64,000 nt of DNA from Pseudofrankia sp. DC12 (GCF_000966285.1 NZ_KQ031391.1:2763208-2827207), one strand, 5' to 3'; shown: positions 54,047 to 62,279, counted from the first letter of the stretch. Notes: generated by a model from the letters alone, not told the origin. Program-made: numbers and translations.

Positions 54047-55972
54047 GTGGGAACAGCACATCCGGATGGCCCGGACGTGGTGACGCCCGACGAAACCCCC
54101 TTCTCGTCCGCGCCCAGCGTCAGCGCGACGCCCCATCCGGTTCGCCCGGGAGGAGCGAGGGCGCTGAGCCCCGGCGACCCGACCTGGGTGGGTCCCTACC
54201 GTGTCGAGGGGCTGCTGGGCCGGGGCGGGATGGGCAGCGTCTACCTGGCCAGCTCTCCCACCGGCCAACTGGTCGCCGTCAAACGAGTCCGCGCCGAGCA
54301 CGCCACCGACCCCAGCTTCCGGCGGCTGTTCGAGCGCGAGGCGCGACTCGCGCAGCGGGTGGCTCGGTTCTGCACCGCCGAGGTCCTCGACTTCGGCGAC
54401 GACGACGGCCACCCGTACCTGGTCACGGAGTTCGTCGACGGCCCGACGCTGCACGAGGAGATCCACCGCCGGGGCCCGCTCGAGCCGGCCCGCCTTGAGC
54501 GGCTCGCGGTCGCGGTCGCGACCGCGCTGGGCGCGATTCACCGTGCCGGGGCGGTGCATCGCGACCTCAAGCCAGTCAACGTGCTGCTGTCGCCCGACGG
54601 TCCGCTGGTCATCGACTTCGGCATCGCGCAGGCGTTGGACTCCACCACCCACCTCACCCGCGACGCCTCCGGCACGCCGGCCTTCATGGCGCCCGAGCAG
54701 GCACGCGGTGACCGGGTCGGCCCAGCGGCCGACGTGTTCGCCTGGGGCGGCGTGGTCACGTTCGCAGCCACTGGCCGTTCTCCCTTCGGCACCGGCCGCC
54801 CCGAGGTCCTCCTTTACCGGGTTGTCCACGAACGACCGGACCTCACCGGCGTCCCCGGTCCGATGCGCGGACTCGTCGCCGCCGCGATGGACCCCGACCC
54901 GGCCCGCCGCCCGAGCACCGAGCAGCTGCTCGCCCGCATGCTGACGGCCACGCCCGGCGCCGCGTTCCTGGGCGGGCGCGACGCGGCGGATGAGATACCC
55001 GCTCCGTCGGCGGGCGCCATGCCGGCGGGTGCCATGCCGCCAACAGCCGCCGGGATGGCGCCGCCGATGCCGCTCGCGGCCCCGGCCGGGCGACGACCCG
55101 GTGTCACGCCGCTGGACTCGGCATCGGTCACGCCGATGACAACACCGGCCGACCCGCGCCAGCTCACCGTCCCACCCAAGCCCACGGGACCGCGGCCGGC
55201 GGGTTACCGCGCCGCGGGCCCGGCGCCTCGGCGCACCGGTCGTGTGTCCCGCCGCCAGGCGGGCGTGGCGGCCGTCGTCGCGCTCGCCGTCGTCGCGCTC
55301 GCCATCACCGCCCCGCTCGTGTCCCGCCACGGTTCAGCGCCTGCCGCCAGCACCCAACCACGACGCGGCCCGACGACGGCCCTGGCAACGGTCCCGGCGG
55401 CGGCGACCACACCGACGCTCACCCCGGCAGCGGCTACCTCGGCGAGCACCGCGACGACGGCGCTGGCAACGGTCCCGGCGGCGGCGACCAGACCGGCGGC
55501 CGCACCGGTTGCGGCTACCTCGGCGAGCACCCCGGCAGGTAATCCGGGACCCGTTGGACCCAACCTTGTCTCCGACGGCGCCTTCACCGACGCGACCCTC
55601 AACGCGTGGAACCACCAGGTGTGGAACACGGCCGTCGTCAGCTCGGGACGAAACGGCGGGAAGGCCGCACAGATGACCGGTCAGCCGACGGCCGGAATCT
55701 CCCAGATCGTCACAGGGCTCAAGCCTGGGACACGGTACGAGCTCACCGGCTGGATCAGCTCAAACACCGGCAACTACAGCACCTACGTCGGGGTGAAGGC
55801 CTACGACGAGGAGGCCAAGGGCGTCTCGCGGGCGATCAACTCCACCACCTGGTCCGAGGTAACGATGACCTTCACCCCAGGTCCGGGGTACACGACGGCC
55901 GAGGTCTTCTGCTGGCAGGCCGTCGCGGGGACTGGCTACTGTACCGACGTCGGTCTCCACACCCTGAGCTGA
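54047..55972 (+). CDS. Membrane Ser/Thr protein kinase with extracellular galactose-binding-like domain
   Basis: 641 residues from a GTG with a GAGGAG ribosome site. Kinase: EGLLGRGGMGSVYLASSPTG, VAVKRVRAEHA, GAVHRDLKPVNVLLSPDG, VIDFGIAQAL, GTPAFMAPEQARGD. A membrane helix (GVAAVVALAVVALAITAPLV) lies near residue 410. Then comes an Ala/Thr linker with two copies of ALATVPAAAT-(R/T)P, and a C-terminal beta domain (LVSDGAFTDATLNAWNHQVW, TGLKPGTRYELTGWISSNTG) resembling a carbohydrate-binding CBM/galactose-binding fold. It may sense cell-wall sugars. Confidence 0.9.
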   Translation: MGTAHPDGPDVVTPDETPFSSAPSVSATPHPVRPGGARALSPGDPTWVGPYRVEGLLGRGGMGSVYLASSPTGQLVAVKRVRAEHATDPSFRRLFEREARLAQRVARFCTAEVLDFGDDDGHPYLVTEFVDGPTLHEEIHRRGPLEPARLERLAVAVATALGAIHRAGAVHRDLKPVNVLLSPDGPLVIDFGIAQALDSTTHLTRDASGTPAFMAPEQARGDRVGPAADVFAWGGVVTFAATGRSPFGTGRPEVLLYRVVHERPDLTGVPGPMRGLVAAAMDPDPARRPSTEQLLARMLTATPGAAFLGGRDAADEIPAPSAGAMPAGAMPPTAAGMAPPMPLAAPAGRRPGVTPLDSASVTPMTTPADPRQLTVPPKPTGPRPAGYRAAGPAPRRTGRVSRRQAGVAAVVALAVVALAITAPLVSRHGSAPAASTQPRRGPTTALATVPAAATTPTLTPAAATSASTATTALATVPAAATRPAAAPVAATSASTPAGNPGPVGPNLVSDGAFTDATLNAWNHQVWNTAVVSSGRNGGKAAQMTGQPTAGISQIVTGLKPGTRYELTGWISSNTGNYSTYVGVKAYDEEAKGVSRAINSTTWSEVTMTFTPGPGYTTAEVFCWQAVAGTGYCTDVGLHTLS

Positions 55973-56097
55973 GCTAGGTACGGTTCACTCTTTCCTGGGA
56001 AATCTCGCCGTATTCCGCCCCGCAGATCCCGTCCGCCTTCGCGGACATCAGCCTCTCCGCGAAGGCAGGGAGCCTCGGCGCCCTGGCCTGTGAGCCC

Positions 56098-56898
56098 GTG
56101 TTGAACACCCCCGAGTTTCCCGATGTCGGCGCCACCGTGCTCGGCGTCGACCTGCTGCTGCTCTGCGCCTTCGCACTGCACGATCGGGCGCCCGTCAAGG
56201 GCGCCAACCGTGCCGAGGACCCTGGCGGGCTCGTCCCGCCGGTCGTACGCCCGTTCTGTTGGCTGGTCATCCTGCCGAGCCTGACGACCGTCGGCGTCCT
56301 CGCCAGCCGGGTCGCGGGCAGCCACGGCCCACTGAAGGTCGACCAGCGCATCGACAGCCCCGTCGCCTACCGCCTGCTGCCGTCGCGGCCCGTGTTGAAC
56401 CGTCTGGTCGAACTCGGCAGCCCGACCGGCGTCACCGTGTTGTGCACGCTGCTCGCCCTTGGCTGTCTGACGCTACGCCGGATGCGGGCCGCGACCCTCG
56501 CCGCAGCCGGCCCGACACTGGCCGGGGCACTGACCGAGTACGTACTCAAGCCGCTGATCGGCCGACACAAGGGCGGTGGGTTGGCATTCCCCAGCGGCCA
56601 CACCACCGGGGCCGTCGCCGTCGCCGTCACCATCACCCTCTTCCTGCTACCCGGCGGCACCTTCGCCGGACTACCGCGGACGCTACGGCTACTACTGGCA
56701 ACGTTCGCGGCCATCCTCGCCAGCGCCCTACCCCTCGGCCTGATCGCCCTGCACTACCACTACGCAACCGACGTGCTCGCCGGCGCCGCGCTCGCGGTCG
56801 CCCTCATCCTCACACTCGCGCTCCTGCTCGACGCGGCGCAGCCGGGGTTCAGGCCCAGCCAAGGGCCCCGGCGCTGCTGGCACCGTGAAGTTCACTGA
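56098..56898 (+). CDS. PAP2-family membrane phosphatase
   Basis: 266 residues with about six membrane helices. The three-part phosphatase motif is complete: YVLKPLIGRHKG (KxxxxxxRP-like, with H in place of P), FPSGHTTGAVAVAVT (PSGH) and LIALHYHYATDVLAGAAL (SRxxxxxHxxxD-like, with HYHYATD). Such enzymes dephosphorylate phosphatidic acid or undecaprenyl pyrophosphate outside the membrane. The GTG start is the earliest one; an internal start is possible. Confidence 0.82.
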   Translation: MLNTPEFPDVGATVLGVDLLLLCAFALHDRAPVKGANRAEDPGGLVPPVVRPFCWLVILPSLTTVGVLASRVAGSHGPLKVDQRIDSPVAYRLLPSRPVLNRLVELGSPTGVTVLCTLLALGCLTLRRMRAATLAAAGPTLAGALTEYVLKPLIGRHKGGGLAFPSGHTTGAVAVAVTITLFLLPGGTFAGLPRTLRLLLATFAAILASALPLGLIALHYHYATDVLAGAALAVALILTLALLLDAAQPGFRPSQGPRRCWHREVH

Positions 56899-56951
56899 GG
56901 TAATGCCCTATGAGGCGGCGGCGCGCCCGGCCGGAGGCCACACCGTCGACA

Positions 56952-57254
56952 ATGGGGCGCGTGCGGGTGACGATCAGAGTGCGACCAGGGGCCGGCAAGA
57001 CCGCCGTCGGCGGTGAGCTGGGCGGCCCGGACGGCGAGCCGAGCCTGGTGGTGCGTGTCTCAGCGCGGGCGGTCGATGGGAAGGCGACCGAGGCGGCGCT
57101 GCGCGCACTCGCCGACGCGCTCGGCCTGCGCCGTGCCGATGTGTCCCTCGTACACGGCGCCACAAGCCGCACGAAACTCGTGGAGATCATTACGCCGCCG
57201 GCCGATGAGCCCGCGCTACGCGACCGCCTGACCGCCCTGCGCCAGCGCCGTTGA
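56952..57254 (+). CDS. DUF167/YggU-family protein
   Basis: 100 residues from the ATG at 56952. VRVTIRVRPGAGKTAVGGEL, LVVRVSARAVDGKATEAALR and LRRADVSLVHGATSRTKLVE fit the DUF167 pattern (xKxxVxPxAxxxxv ... ApPvdGkAN ... v.iv.G..sR.K). A small cytosolic protein of unknown biochemical role, apparently intact, standing beside a degraded region. Confidence 0.85.
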   Translation: MGRVRVTIRVRPGAGKTAVGGELGGPDGEPSLVVRVSARAVDGKATEAALRALADALGLRRADVSLVHGATSRTKLVEIITPPADEPALRDRLTALRQRR

Positions 57255-57313
57255 CCAGCGCATACCGCCAACCGGTCGCCCGAACCGGGCGACATACGCC
57301 CGGCGCGCGGCGG

Positions 57314-57469
57314 TTGCATCACAAGGTCCAACTTCGGCCGCGAGACCCTCGCGCCGCTGGCGATGTCGAGGTGGATATCGCGTTCGGCGACGCCGACGCG
57401 CAGCAGCGCGTCGACTTGATGGTCGACGTTCTGGTCCGCGGTCGAGACCCGCGCGTAGCCGATCAACAC
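57314..57469 (-). pseudogene. N-terminal fragment of a serine recombinase (resolvase/invertase)
   Basis: From a GTG at 57469, 52 codons read VLIGYARVSTADQNVDHQVD and AERDIHLDIASGARVSRPKL, the resolvase N-terminal domain including the catalytic Ser in YARVSTADQ and the R-P-K-L segment. The rest of the catalytic domain and the DNA-binding tail are missing. Three TGTCGACA boxes directly upstream look like its res site. Confidence 0.75.
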
Positions 57470-57497
57470 GGCGTCGGTAATAGCCGGTCGCGACGTT

Positions 57498-57573
57498 TGT
57501 CGACATTGAATTTCGACGCGGGTTGTCGACACCCTGTGAGGGGTCTACGGGTCGCCGTCGCCCAGTGTCGACA
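57498..57573. repeat. Three TGTCGACA palindromes, probable res site
   Basis: TGTCGACA occurs at 57498-57505, 57534-57541 and 57566-57573 (spacings 36 and 32 bp), starting about 29 bp upstream of the resolvase start. Tn3-type resolvases act at three dimer sites arranged like this next to their own gene. Confidence 0.55.
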
Positions 57574-57605
57574 GGCGACCGTTTACCGACAAGCTCCCCG
57601 GGTGA

Positions 57606-57704
57606 AGCGATCCGGCCAGCCCAGCCCCGGTCGACGGCCGTGTAGGAGACGAAGAAATCCCACCGCGACGCCGGCTCCCCGCTTGAAACCTCCGTAACGG
57701 ACAC
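57606..57704 (-). pseudogene. N-terminal fragment of a TIR-domain protein
   Basis: From a GTG at 57704: about 33 codons ending SRWDFFVSYTAVDRGWAGRI, the first strand and helix of a TIR domain (FFVSYxxxD). Sequence similarity is lost where the res-like region begins. Likely the front of an actinobacterial TIR/STAND-type protein removed by recombination. Confidence 0.55.
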
Positions 57705-57734
57705 AGCCCCCGGCCCTCCCACCCACAGCGAACC

Positions 57735-58095
57735 CACGCACCGGAGACCGCCAGTCGACGGGAGCGCGAGGCCGGCCGGCTCCCGTGGGCGGTGCGCTGC
57801 CCGGTCAGCGCCAGCGACGTCTCGCACAAGAAGGACCGGTCCCAGCGCAAGGCCCGCATGGACCAATGCACCCGCGAACGGCTGCCGGTCCTGCCCGCGC
57901 TGGCCGCCTGGGTCGAGACCAAACGCGCCCGCACCGCCGGACCGCTCGCCGCCGCCGAGGCTACCCCGCCCGGCGAACTGTTCACCGCCGCCGGCTCCGA
58001 GACGCTGCGCCGGACGGTGATGAGCACCCTGACCACCGGCCGCCTCTGGGCCGAACCGTCCGGCGGCGGCCGACGCCGGGACCTCACGGTCGGTG
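57735..58095 (+). pseudogene. Internal fragment of a tyrosine-recombinase integrase
   Basis: The plus frame reads REREAGRLPWAVRCPVSASD, VSHKKDRSQRKARMDQCTRE and RLPVLPALAAWVETKRARTA, then SETLRRTVMSTLTTGRLWAE. I recognise this as the middle (core-binding) part of large actinobacterial site-specific integrases. The catalytic R...HxxR...Y part is missing; the sequence stops against the SRPBCC fragment at about 58090. No start codon belongs to it. Confidence 0.55.
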
Positions 58096-58163
58096 AAGCA
58101 GCCGAAGACGGTGTCCGCGGGCGCCTGGATCAGCACCTCGACCTCGACGACGTCAGTGGTCAC
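58089..58163 (-). pseudogene. First 25 codons of an SRPBCC/AHSA1-type gene
   Basis: The GTG overlaps the stop of the upstream ArsR gene, the normal arrangement of ArsR-AHSA1 pairs. It reads VTTDVVEVEVLIQAPADTVF then GCFTD, the first strand of an SRPBCC fold, before colliding with the integrase fragment. Confidence 0.55.
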
Positions 58164-58513
58164 GGGTCCTCCCGGTGCTCCGAGCGCGCGTGCTCCGCCT
58201 CGGCGAGGGCCTTGATCTGGTTCAGGCGCTGTTCCCACTCGGCCTCGACGACGGCCCGCAGAGGGCCGAGGCCTTCCTCGTCCGCGCGGTAGAGGCGGCT
58301 GGTCCCCACCCGCCGCTCGGTCAGGAAGCCGGCGGCCTTGAGCACCCCGATGTGCTGGCTGACGGCCGACCAGGTGACCTCGAAGTGACCGGCGAGCCCG
58401 CTCGTCCGGACACCGGTCCGTGGCCAGCCGTCGAGGAGCGCCCAGGCATCGGCGACGGTGATCTCGAGTCCTGGTGAGGACCGGGGACGCCAGCCGGGGT
58501 CCCCGGTCCTCAC
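58160..58513 (-). CDS. ArsR-family regulator with altered N-terminus
   Basis: Up to 117 residues. The wing is normal (SGLAGHFEVTWSAVSQHIGV, LKAAGFLTERRVGTSRLYRA, and an ArsR-SRPBCC-type helix WEQRLNQIKALAEAEH). The usual first helix (ALADPTRR) is not recognisable. The annotated GTG and the next 15 codons lie inside a perfect 18-bp inverted repeat (58471-58516), so the true N-terminus may have been lost and the start is uncertain. Its partner gene is truncated. Confidence 0.65.
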   Translation of the reverse strand: MRTGDPGWRPRSSPGLEITVADAWALLDGWPRTGVRTSGLAGHFEVTWSAVSQHIGVLKAAGFLTERRVGTSRLYRADEEGLGPLRAVVEAEWEQRLNQIKALAEAEHARSEHREDP

Positions 58514-58516
58514 CAG
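58471..58516. repeat. Perfect 18-bp inverted repeat at the arsR start
   Basis: CTGGTGAGGACCGGGGAC (58471-58488) and GTCCCCGGTCCTCACCAG (58499-58516) are exact reverse complements with a 10-nt loop. It may be a stable leader hairpin, an operator, or the scar of a fold-back duplication. Confidence 0.8.
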
Positions 58517-58586
58517 CGATGCGCCTAGGCTGCCACTCCCTGGAGCGACCAGCTACAGAAGGCGTTCATGCTGCCGGGTGATCGCT

Positions 58587-59711
58587 TCAGCTCAGCTCTG
58601 ACTTGGATGAGCGGTCGTCGTCGCCGTCGTAGTCCGGCTGCCGGACGCCGGCCCGCAGCGCTTCGAAGATGGCCATGCCCTGGCCGACGAGCCCGCTCGC
58701 GATGTCGCTGATGCCCTCGGCGCCGTTGAGGACGGTGACGTTCGCTCCGGCCAGGCCGGATGCCGCCTGCTTGACGATTTCGGGCAGCTGGTCGATCAGC
58801 ATCCGGTCGAGCGCGACCCGGTTGTAGGACGCCGCGGCCTCGGCCTGGATCTTCATCTTCTCGGCCTCGGCGAGGGCCAGGATGCGGACCCGCTCGGCCT
58901 CCGCCTCGGCCGGGCGGACGACCTCCGCGACGAGCTGCTGCTGGCGCAGGTCCGCGGCGCGCTGGGCGAGCTCGGTCTGGGCGGCGATGACGTCACGCTG
59001 CACCCGGGCGGTGGCCAGCGGCCCAGCCTGGGCCGCCTCGGCCTGCGCCTTGTCGATCTCGGCTCGGTACTGGGCCTGCACGACCGCGGTCTGCCGCGCG
59101 TACTCGGCCTGCTTGCGCTGTGACTCCTGCTCGGCTTCGGCCGCGGCCTGGTTGGCCTGCGCCTGCGCGATCTGGGCCTGCCGCTGAATCGCCGCGTTGT
59201 GCGGGGCCGCGATCGCCGCGATATAGCCGAGCCTGCCGTCGTCGATGGACTGGATCTGCAGGGCGTCGACGGTCAGCCCGATCCGGGCCATCTCCTCCTT
59301 GGAGCCGTCCAGCACCTCGGTGGCGAGTTTCTGCCGCTCCTGGATGATCTGCTCGACCGTCATCGAGCCGATGATCGAGCGCAGGTGGCCGGCGAAGATC
59401 CGCCCAGCCAGTACCGACATCTGGTCCTGGTCGGAGAGGAAACGCTGGCCGGCCGCGACGATGGACTCGGGATCGGGCGCGACCTTGAAGGCGATGACGG
59501 CACGGACGTTCAGCGCGATGCCCTGGTGGGTCACACAGGTCTCGGCGACCTCGGCCTCGTACATCGACAACGAAAGAAATCGCACCTTGCGGAAGAACGG
59601 CATCACGAAACCGCCGTGTCCGGTGACGACCCGGAACGGAGCCTCGCCGCGGTGCTTGCCACCGGAGATCAGCATCGCCTCGTCGGGCGCCGGGACTCGA
59701 TAGCCGAACAT
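58587..59711 (-). CDS. Flotillin-like SPFH/band-7 protein
   Basis: 374 residues. The SPFH domain (residues about 5-170) has GYRVPAPDEAMLISGGKHRG, FRKVRFLSLSMYEAEVAET and VDALQIQSIDDGRLGYIAAI. A long Ala/Gln/Glu-rich coiled coil (about 190-320) and a flotillin C-terminus (VALDRMLIDQLPEIVKQAAS) follow. No strong membrane helix is visible; flotillins attach peripherally and organise membrane domains. The gene follows a small NfeD-like gene at 15 bp, the classical NfeD-flotillin pair. Confidence 0.9.
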   Translation of the reverse strand: MFGYRVPAPDEAMLISGGKHRGEAPFRVVTGHGGFVMPFFRKVRFLSLSMYEAEVAETCVTHQGIALNVRAVIAFKVAPDPESIVAAGQRFLSDQDQMSVLAGRIFAGHLRSIIGSMTVEQIIQERQKLATEVLDGSKEEMARIGLTVDALQIQSIDDGRLGYIAAIAAPHNAAIQRQAQIAQAQANQAAAEAEQESQRKQAEYARQTAVVQAQYRAEIDKAQAEAAQAGPLATARVQRDVIAAQTELAQRAADLRQQQLVAEVVRPAEAEAERVRILALAEAEKMKIQAEAAASYNRVALDRMLIDQLPEIVKQAASGLAGANVTVLNGAEGISDIASGLVGQGMAIFEALRAGVRQPDYDGDDDRSSKSELS

Positions 59712-59726
59712 GAGGTGCTCCCTTTG

Positions 59727-59960
59727 TCAGCGATCCGCGTTGAGCGCCGGGGTGTCCGTCCAGGGCACCACGTCGACGGTTCTGGGCCCTCGGGTACCGA
59801 TGACGAGGACAGGCGCGCCCTTGGGTAGTGGATCGTCGGACCAGGCGAGGTAGGTCTCGACGCCCCCGCGGACGCTCACCTGCACCTCGCCGGCGCCGTC
59901 GAGGCCACGAGTGGCGACGGTGACATGCCCTGCGCGACCGATCACTGCCGGGTCGCCCAC
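59727..59960 (-). CDS. Short NfeD-like OB-fold protein
   Basis: 77 residues from the GTG at 59960, which is 8 nt after an AGGAGG ribosome site; an ATG at 59999 is less likely. VIGRAGHVTVATRGLDGAGE and PLPKGAPVLVIGTRGPRTVD match the soluble C-terminal beta-barrel of NfeD proteins (G..G...G.v...G.v....). The membrane part of full NfeD proteins is absent, as in short partners of flotillin. Confidence 0.75.
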   Translation of the reverse strand: MGDPAVIGRAGHVTVATRGLDGAGEVQVSVRGGVETYLAWSDDPLPKGAPVLVIGTRGPRTVDVVPWTDTPALNADR

Positions 59961-60146
59961 CGCGCCCACCTCCTGCCGGCGCCGAGGCGCATGGCCCATC
60001 TCGACCAGCTATACACCCATTCAGATCGGAGGTGCCATGCGATCCGAACCCGCGTCGCCGAGCTGACATCGGCCCGGGCCGCCGGGCTCGCTGGGCGAGA
60101 TTCGTCGGCCGTGGAGCGGTGAGTTTCGGCGGGGCGCCGGGTCGTA

Positions 60147-60161
60147 TGTGATGTCATCACA
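60147..60161 (+). promoter_or_regulatory. 15-bp palindrome upstream of the VOC gene
   Basis: TGTGATG-T-CATCACA is a perfect 7-bp inverted repeat with a 1-bp centre, ending 17 nt before the ATG and next to the AGGAGG ribosome site. It could be an operator for a GntR- or Crp-like regulator. Confidence 0.4.
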
Positions 60162-60178
60162 ACCTCAGGAGGGGCGGC

Positions 60179-60565
60179 ATGGCGCTCACGGCTACCGGGA
60201 TCGGCGCGATCAGCCTGGTCTGTGTTCCGACGATCGAGCAGGACACCGCGATCGCTTTCTACGAGTCGCTGGGCTTCGAGAAGCGGACCGACACGCCGTT
60301 CGGCGGCGGCTACCGCTGGGTGGAGGTGTATCCGCCTGGGGGTACGACCGGCATCGCGCTCGCGTCCCCGCCGGACGGCGACATCACGCCCATGCAGACC
60401 GGGATCACCCTGACCACCGACGACATCGACTCCACCCACGCGGCGATGAAGGCTCTCGGCGTGGACGTGGACGCCGACGTGGCGCGGCTGGGTGGCCCAG
60501 TTCCGCCGATGTTCTGGTTCCGTGACCCCACCGGCCACACGCTGATGGTCGTCGAGCAGAGCTGA
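60179..60565 (+). CDS. VOC-superfamily (glyoxalase/bleomycin-resistance-like) protein
   Basis: 128 residues, ATG with an AGGAGG ribosome site. Two beta-alpha-beta-beta-beta units: ISLVCVPTIEQDTAIAFYES with LGFEKRTDTPFGGGYRWVEV, and FWFRDPTGHTLMVVEQS at the end. Metal ligands E (WVEV) and E (VVEQ) are plausible. A small cytosolic enzyme or binding protein; substrate unknown. Confidence 0.88.
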   Translation: MALTATGIGAISLVCVPTIEQDTAIAFYESLGFEKRTDTPFGGGYRWVEVYPPGGTTGIALASPPDGDITPMQTGITLTTDDIDSTHAAMKALGVDVDADVARLGGPVPPMFWFRDPTGHTLMVVEQS

Positions 60566-60637
60566 ATGCGAACCGACGGGCCCACCGTTCGGATCGGTGC
60601 TCTCGTTCCGCTGACGCAGCCCGTCCAGTGGTGAGGA

Positions 60638-60937
60638 GAAGCGACGCGGCGCCGAAGGGAGGCCGATGGCGAGCCGGCAGAGGATCTTCGCCAGCACGGC
60701 CCGGTTGGGCGAGGTAACAGTTTTCCCCGCGACGAGGCCAGCGGCGACCGCCTCCAACCGCCGTCGTTTCCAGGAGCGCGGGAGACCGTCCACGAGGAGA
60801 GCGATGCCTACAAGAAGCGCGGAGAGGGCGACCACGAAGCCAGCCGCGGACACTCCGGGCAGGTTCTCCGCCACGCCGATCGCGCCGCCGAGCACCAAGA
60901 ACGACCCGACGTAGATCTGCCAGGCCCCGTTCGCCAA
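60638..60937 (-). pseudogene. Probable fragment of a small membrane protein
   Basis: From a possible TTG at 60937 the frame reads LANGAWQIYVGSFLVLGGAI, GVSAAGFVVALSALLVGIAL and LPRSWKRRRLEAVAAGLVAG: two membrane helices followed by a basic loop. No natural stop follows before the VOC gene (the frame continues antisense), and the N-terminal side abuts the TIR remnant. Treated as a decayed gene. Confidence 0.35.
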
Positions 60938-60980
60938 AGTCCAACAGGACCGCCCGCTCGTGGATGGGGGATCACGGTGG

Positions 60981-61184
60981 ATCCACGAGCGGAGCCGGGT
61001 CGGCGGCACGGGCCGGATCCGGTTCTTCGTCTCCTATGCGGGGGCGGACCGGGGCTGGGCGGAGTGAATCGCCTGGCAGCTCGAAGATGCCGGCTGGTCG
61101 ACGGTGTTGCGGGCGTGGGACTTCATGGCCGGGGAGAACTTCGTCGCCCGGATTCACGACGTGCTGACGCGGTCCGAACTCGGT
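60981..61184 (+). pseudogene. TIR-domain fragment with an in-frame stop
   Basis: Reads RIRFFVSYAGADRGWAE, then TGA at 61065-61067 exactly where TIR proteins have Trp (TGG), then IAWQLEDAGWSTVLRAWDFM and AGENFVARIHDVLTRSELG. This is most of the first half of a TIR domain, with a single-base nonsense change and no start codon. It is distinct from the TIR fragment at 57606. Confidence 0.65.
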
Positions 61185-61374
61185 CGGCGATGTCACGCAG
61201 GGCGTCGACCGCGTCGAAGCGGCTGGGACCGGTGCGTTCGACGGTGGTGCCGACGGTGGCCCTGCGGAGTGTCCGTGCCGCGGCCGTCCGGGCGGCACGG
61301 CGAGACAAGGCGCGCAGCTCATGCTCGCCGCCGTGATCGGTCCAACGCGTCGGGGCGCCTGGTGCCCAACCGCC

Positions 61375-61965
61375 TCAGGAGCCGCTGTCCCGCGAACCCC
61401 GCTCGCGTTGGCTCTGGATCAGCGACGCCAGCAGGGCGTCGAGATGCGCCGTCGGGTCGAAGTCCGGATCGGGGATCGCCAACTGGTGCAGGACGAGTCC
61501 GGTCAGGTAGTTGCCGATGATGTGGACATGATGGTCGGGGTCCGTCGAGCCCACCAGGCGCAGCCAGGTAGCGAACCAGGTGTTTACCCGGGAGCCGGTG
61601 GCCCCGAGCTGCGCCCGTAGCTCGGGGCGGCGGGAGGCCTCGACGAGGATCGCGTACCGGGACAAGGTCAGTGCCCGGTTGCGGCCCGCGCTGTCGCGGG
61701 CAAAGACGGTCAGGGCCCTGGCCAGGTCTGTAGTCGTTCGAGGTTCCAGGTGCGTGGCCAGCTCCTCCCAGTTCGCCCGCTCGCGCGCCGCGAACCGCTC
61801 CACGATCGCGTCGAACAGCGCCTCCCTGGTCCGGAAGTAGTTGGACGTCGACCCCGCGGCAAGCCCCGCCGCAGCGTCCACAGCCCGGTGCGTCAACGCG
61901 CGAACTCCCTGCTCCCCGAGCAGTTCGATCGCCGCGTCGAGAAGGTCATCCCGTCGGCCGGCCAC
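61375..61965 (-). CDS. TetR-family transcriptional regulator
   Basis: 196 residues from a GTG. HTH: RRDDLLDAAIELLGEQGVRA, LTHRAVDAAAGLAAGSTSNY, FRTREALFDAIVERFAARER. The C-terminal domain is TetR_C_6/PaaX-like in length. The upstream region holds the palindrome ACTACA-AC-TGTAGT (61995-62008), a likely operator. Neighbouring genes are fragments, so its target is unclear. Confidence 0.9.
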   Translation of the reverse strand: MAGRRDDLLDAAIELLGEQGVRALTHRAVDAAAGLAAGSTSNYFRTREALFDAIVERFAARERANWEELATHLEPRTTTDLARALTVFARDSAGRNRALTLSRYAILVEASRRPELRAQLGATGSRVNTWFATWLRLVGSTDPDHHVHIIGNYLTGLVLHQLAIPDPDFDPTAHLDALLASLIQSQRERGSRDSGS

Positions 61966-61982
61966 GAAAGAACACTACATCT

Positions 61983-62008
61983 ATAATCTTCAGGACTACA
62001 ACTGTAGT
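61983..62008. promoter_or_regulatory. Promoter/operator upstream of the second TetR gene
   Basis: ACTACA (61995-62000) and TGTAGT (62003-62008) flank a 2-bp centre. A perfect TATAAT (61983-61988) lies beside it on the plus strand in an unusually AT-rich patch. The palindrome begins about 30 bp upstream of the tetR start and may serve autorepression. Confidence 0.45.
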
Positions 62009-62127
62009 AGCCTGCATCATTGGCGGCGCGATCACCGCTGCCGCTCAATGGGTTCCGGCCAGCGCGGCACTATCACCGCCTGCCGGCGCCGCGCCGGCCA
62101 GCCGGACCGGCCGACCACCCCACCCGG

Positions 62128-62274
62128 GACGACACCGCGCTTGAGGTCGCCGCGTTGATGGCCCGAGAACGAAGGCCTCTCGTCGCGGTCGTGGAGCGAG
62201 CCGAGAGCGGCTCCCGCACCCTCGGTGTGATCACCGCCGCGCACCTGCTGGACCGACTTCTCGAGGCCCGATGA
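62128..62274 (+). pseudogene. C-terminal half of a CBS domain
   Basis: Reads DDTALEVAALMARERRPLVA, then SRTLGVITAAHLLDRLLEAR and a stop, the second half of a CBS domain pair. The N-terminal part of the protein (transporter or enzyme) is missing. Confidence 0.5.
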
Positions 62275-62279
62275 GCGAC

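Noticed and set aside
60147-60161. Calling the palindrome a Crp site
   Set aside because: Crp sites have TGTGA-N6-TCACA; here the spacing is N5, so the assignment would be unsafe.
61185-61340. Minus-strand frame reading ARTLRRATVGTTVERTGPSR and FDAVDALRDIADRV as a gene fragment
   Set aside because: Looks protein-like and abuts the TIR remnant as in the other scars, but I cannot assign a family, so it is not listed as a feature.
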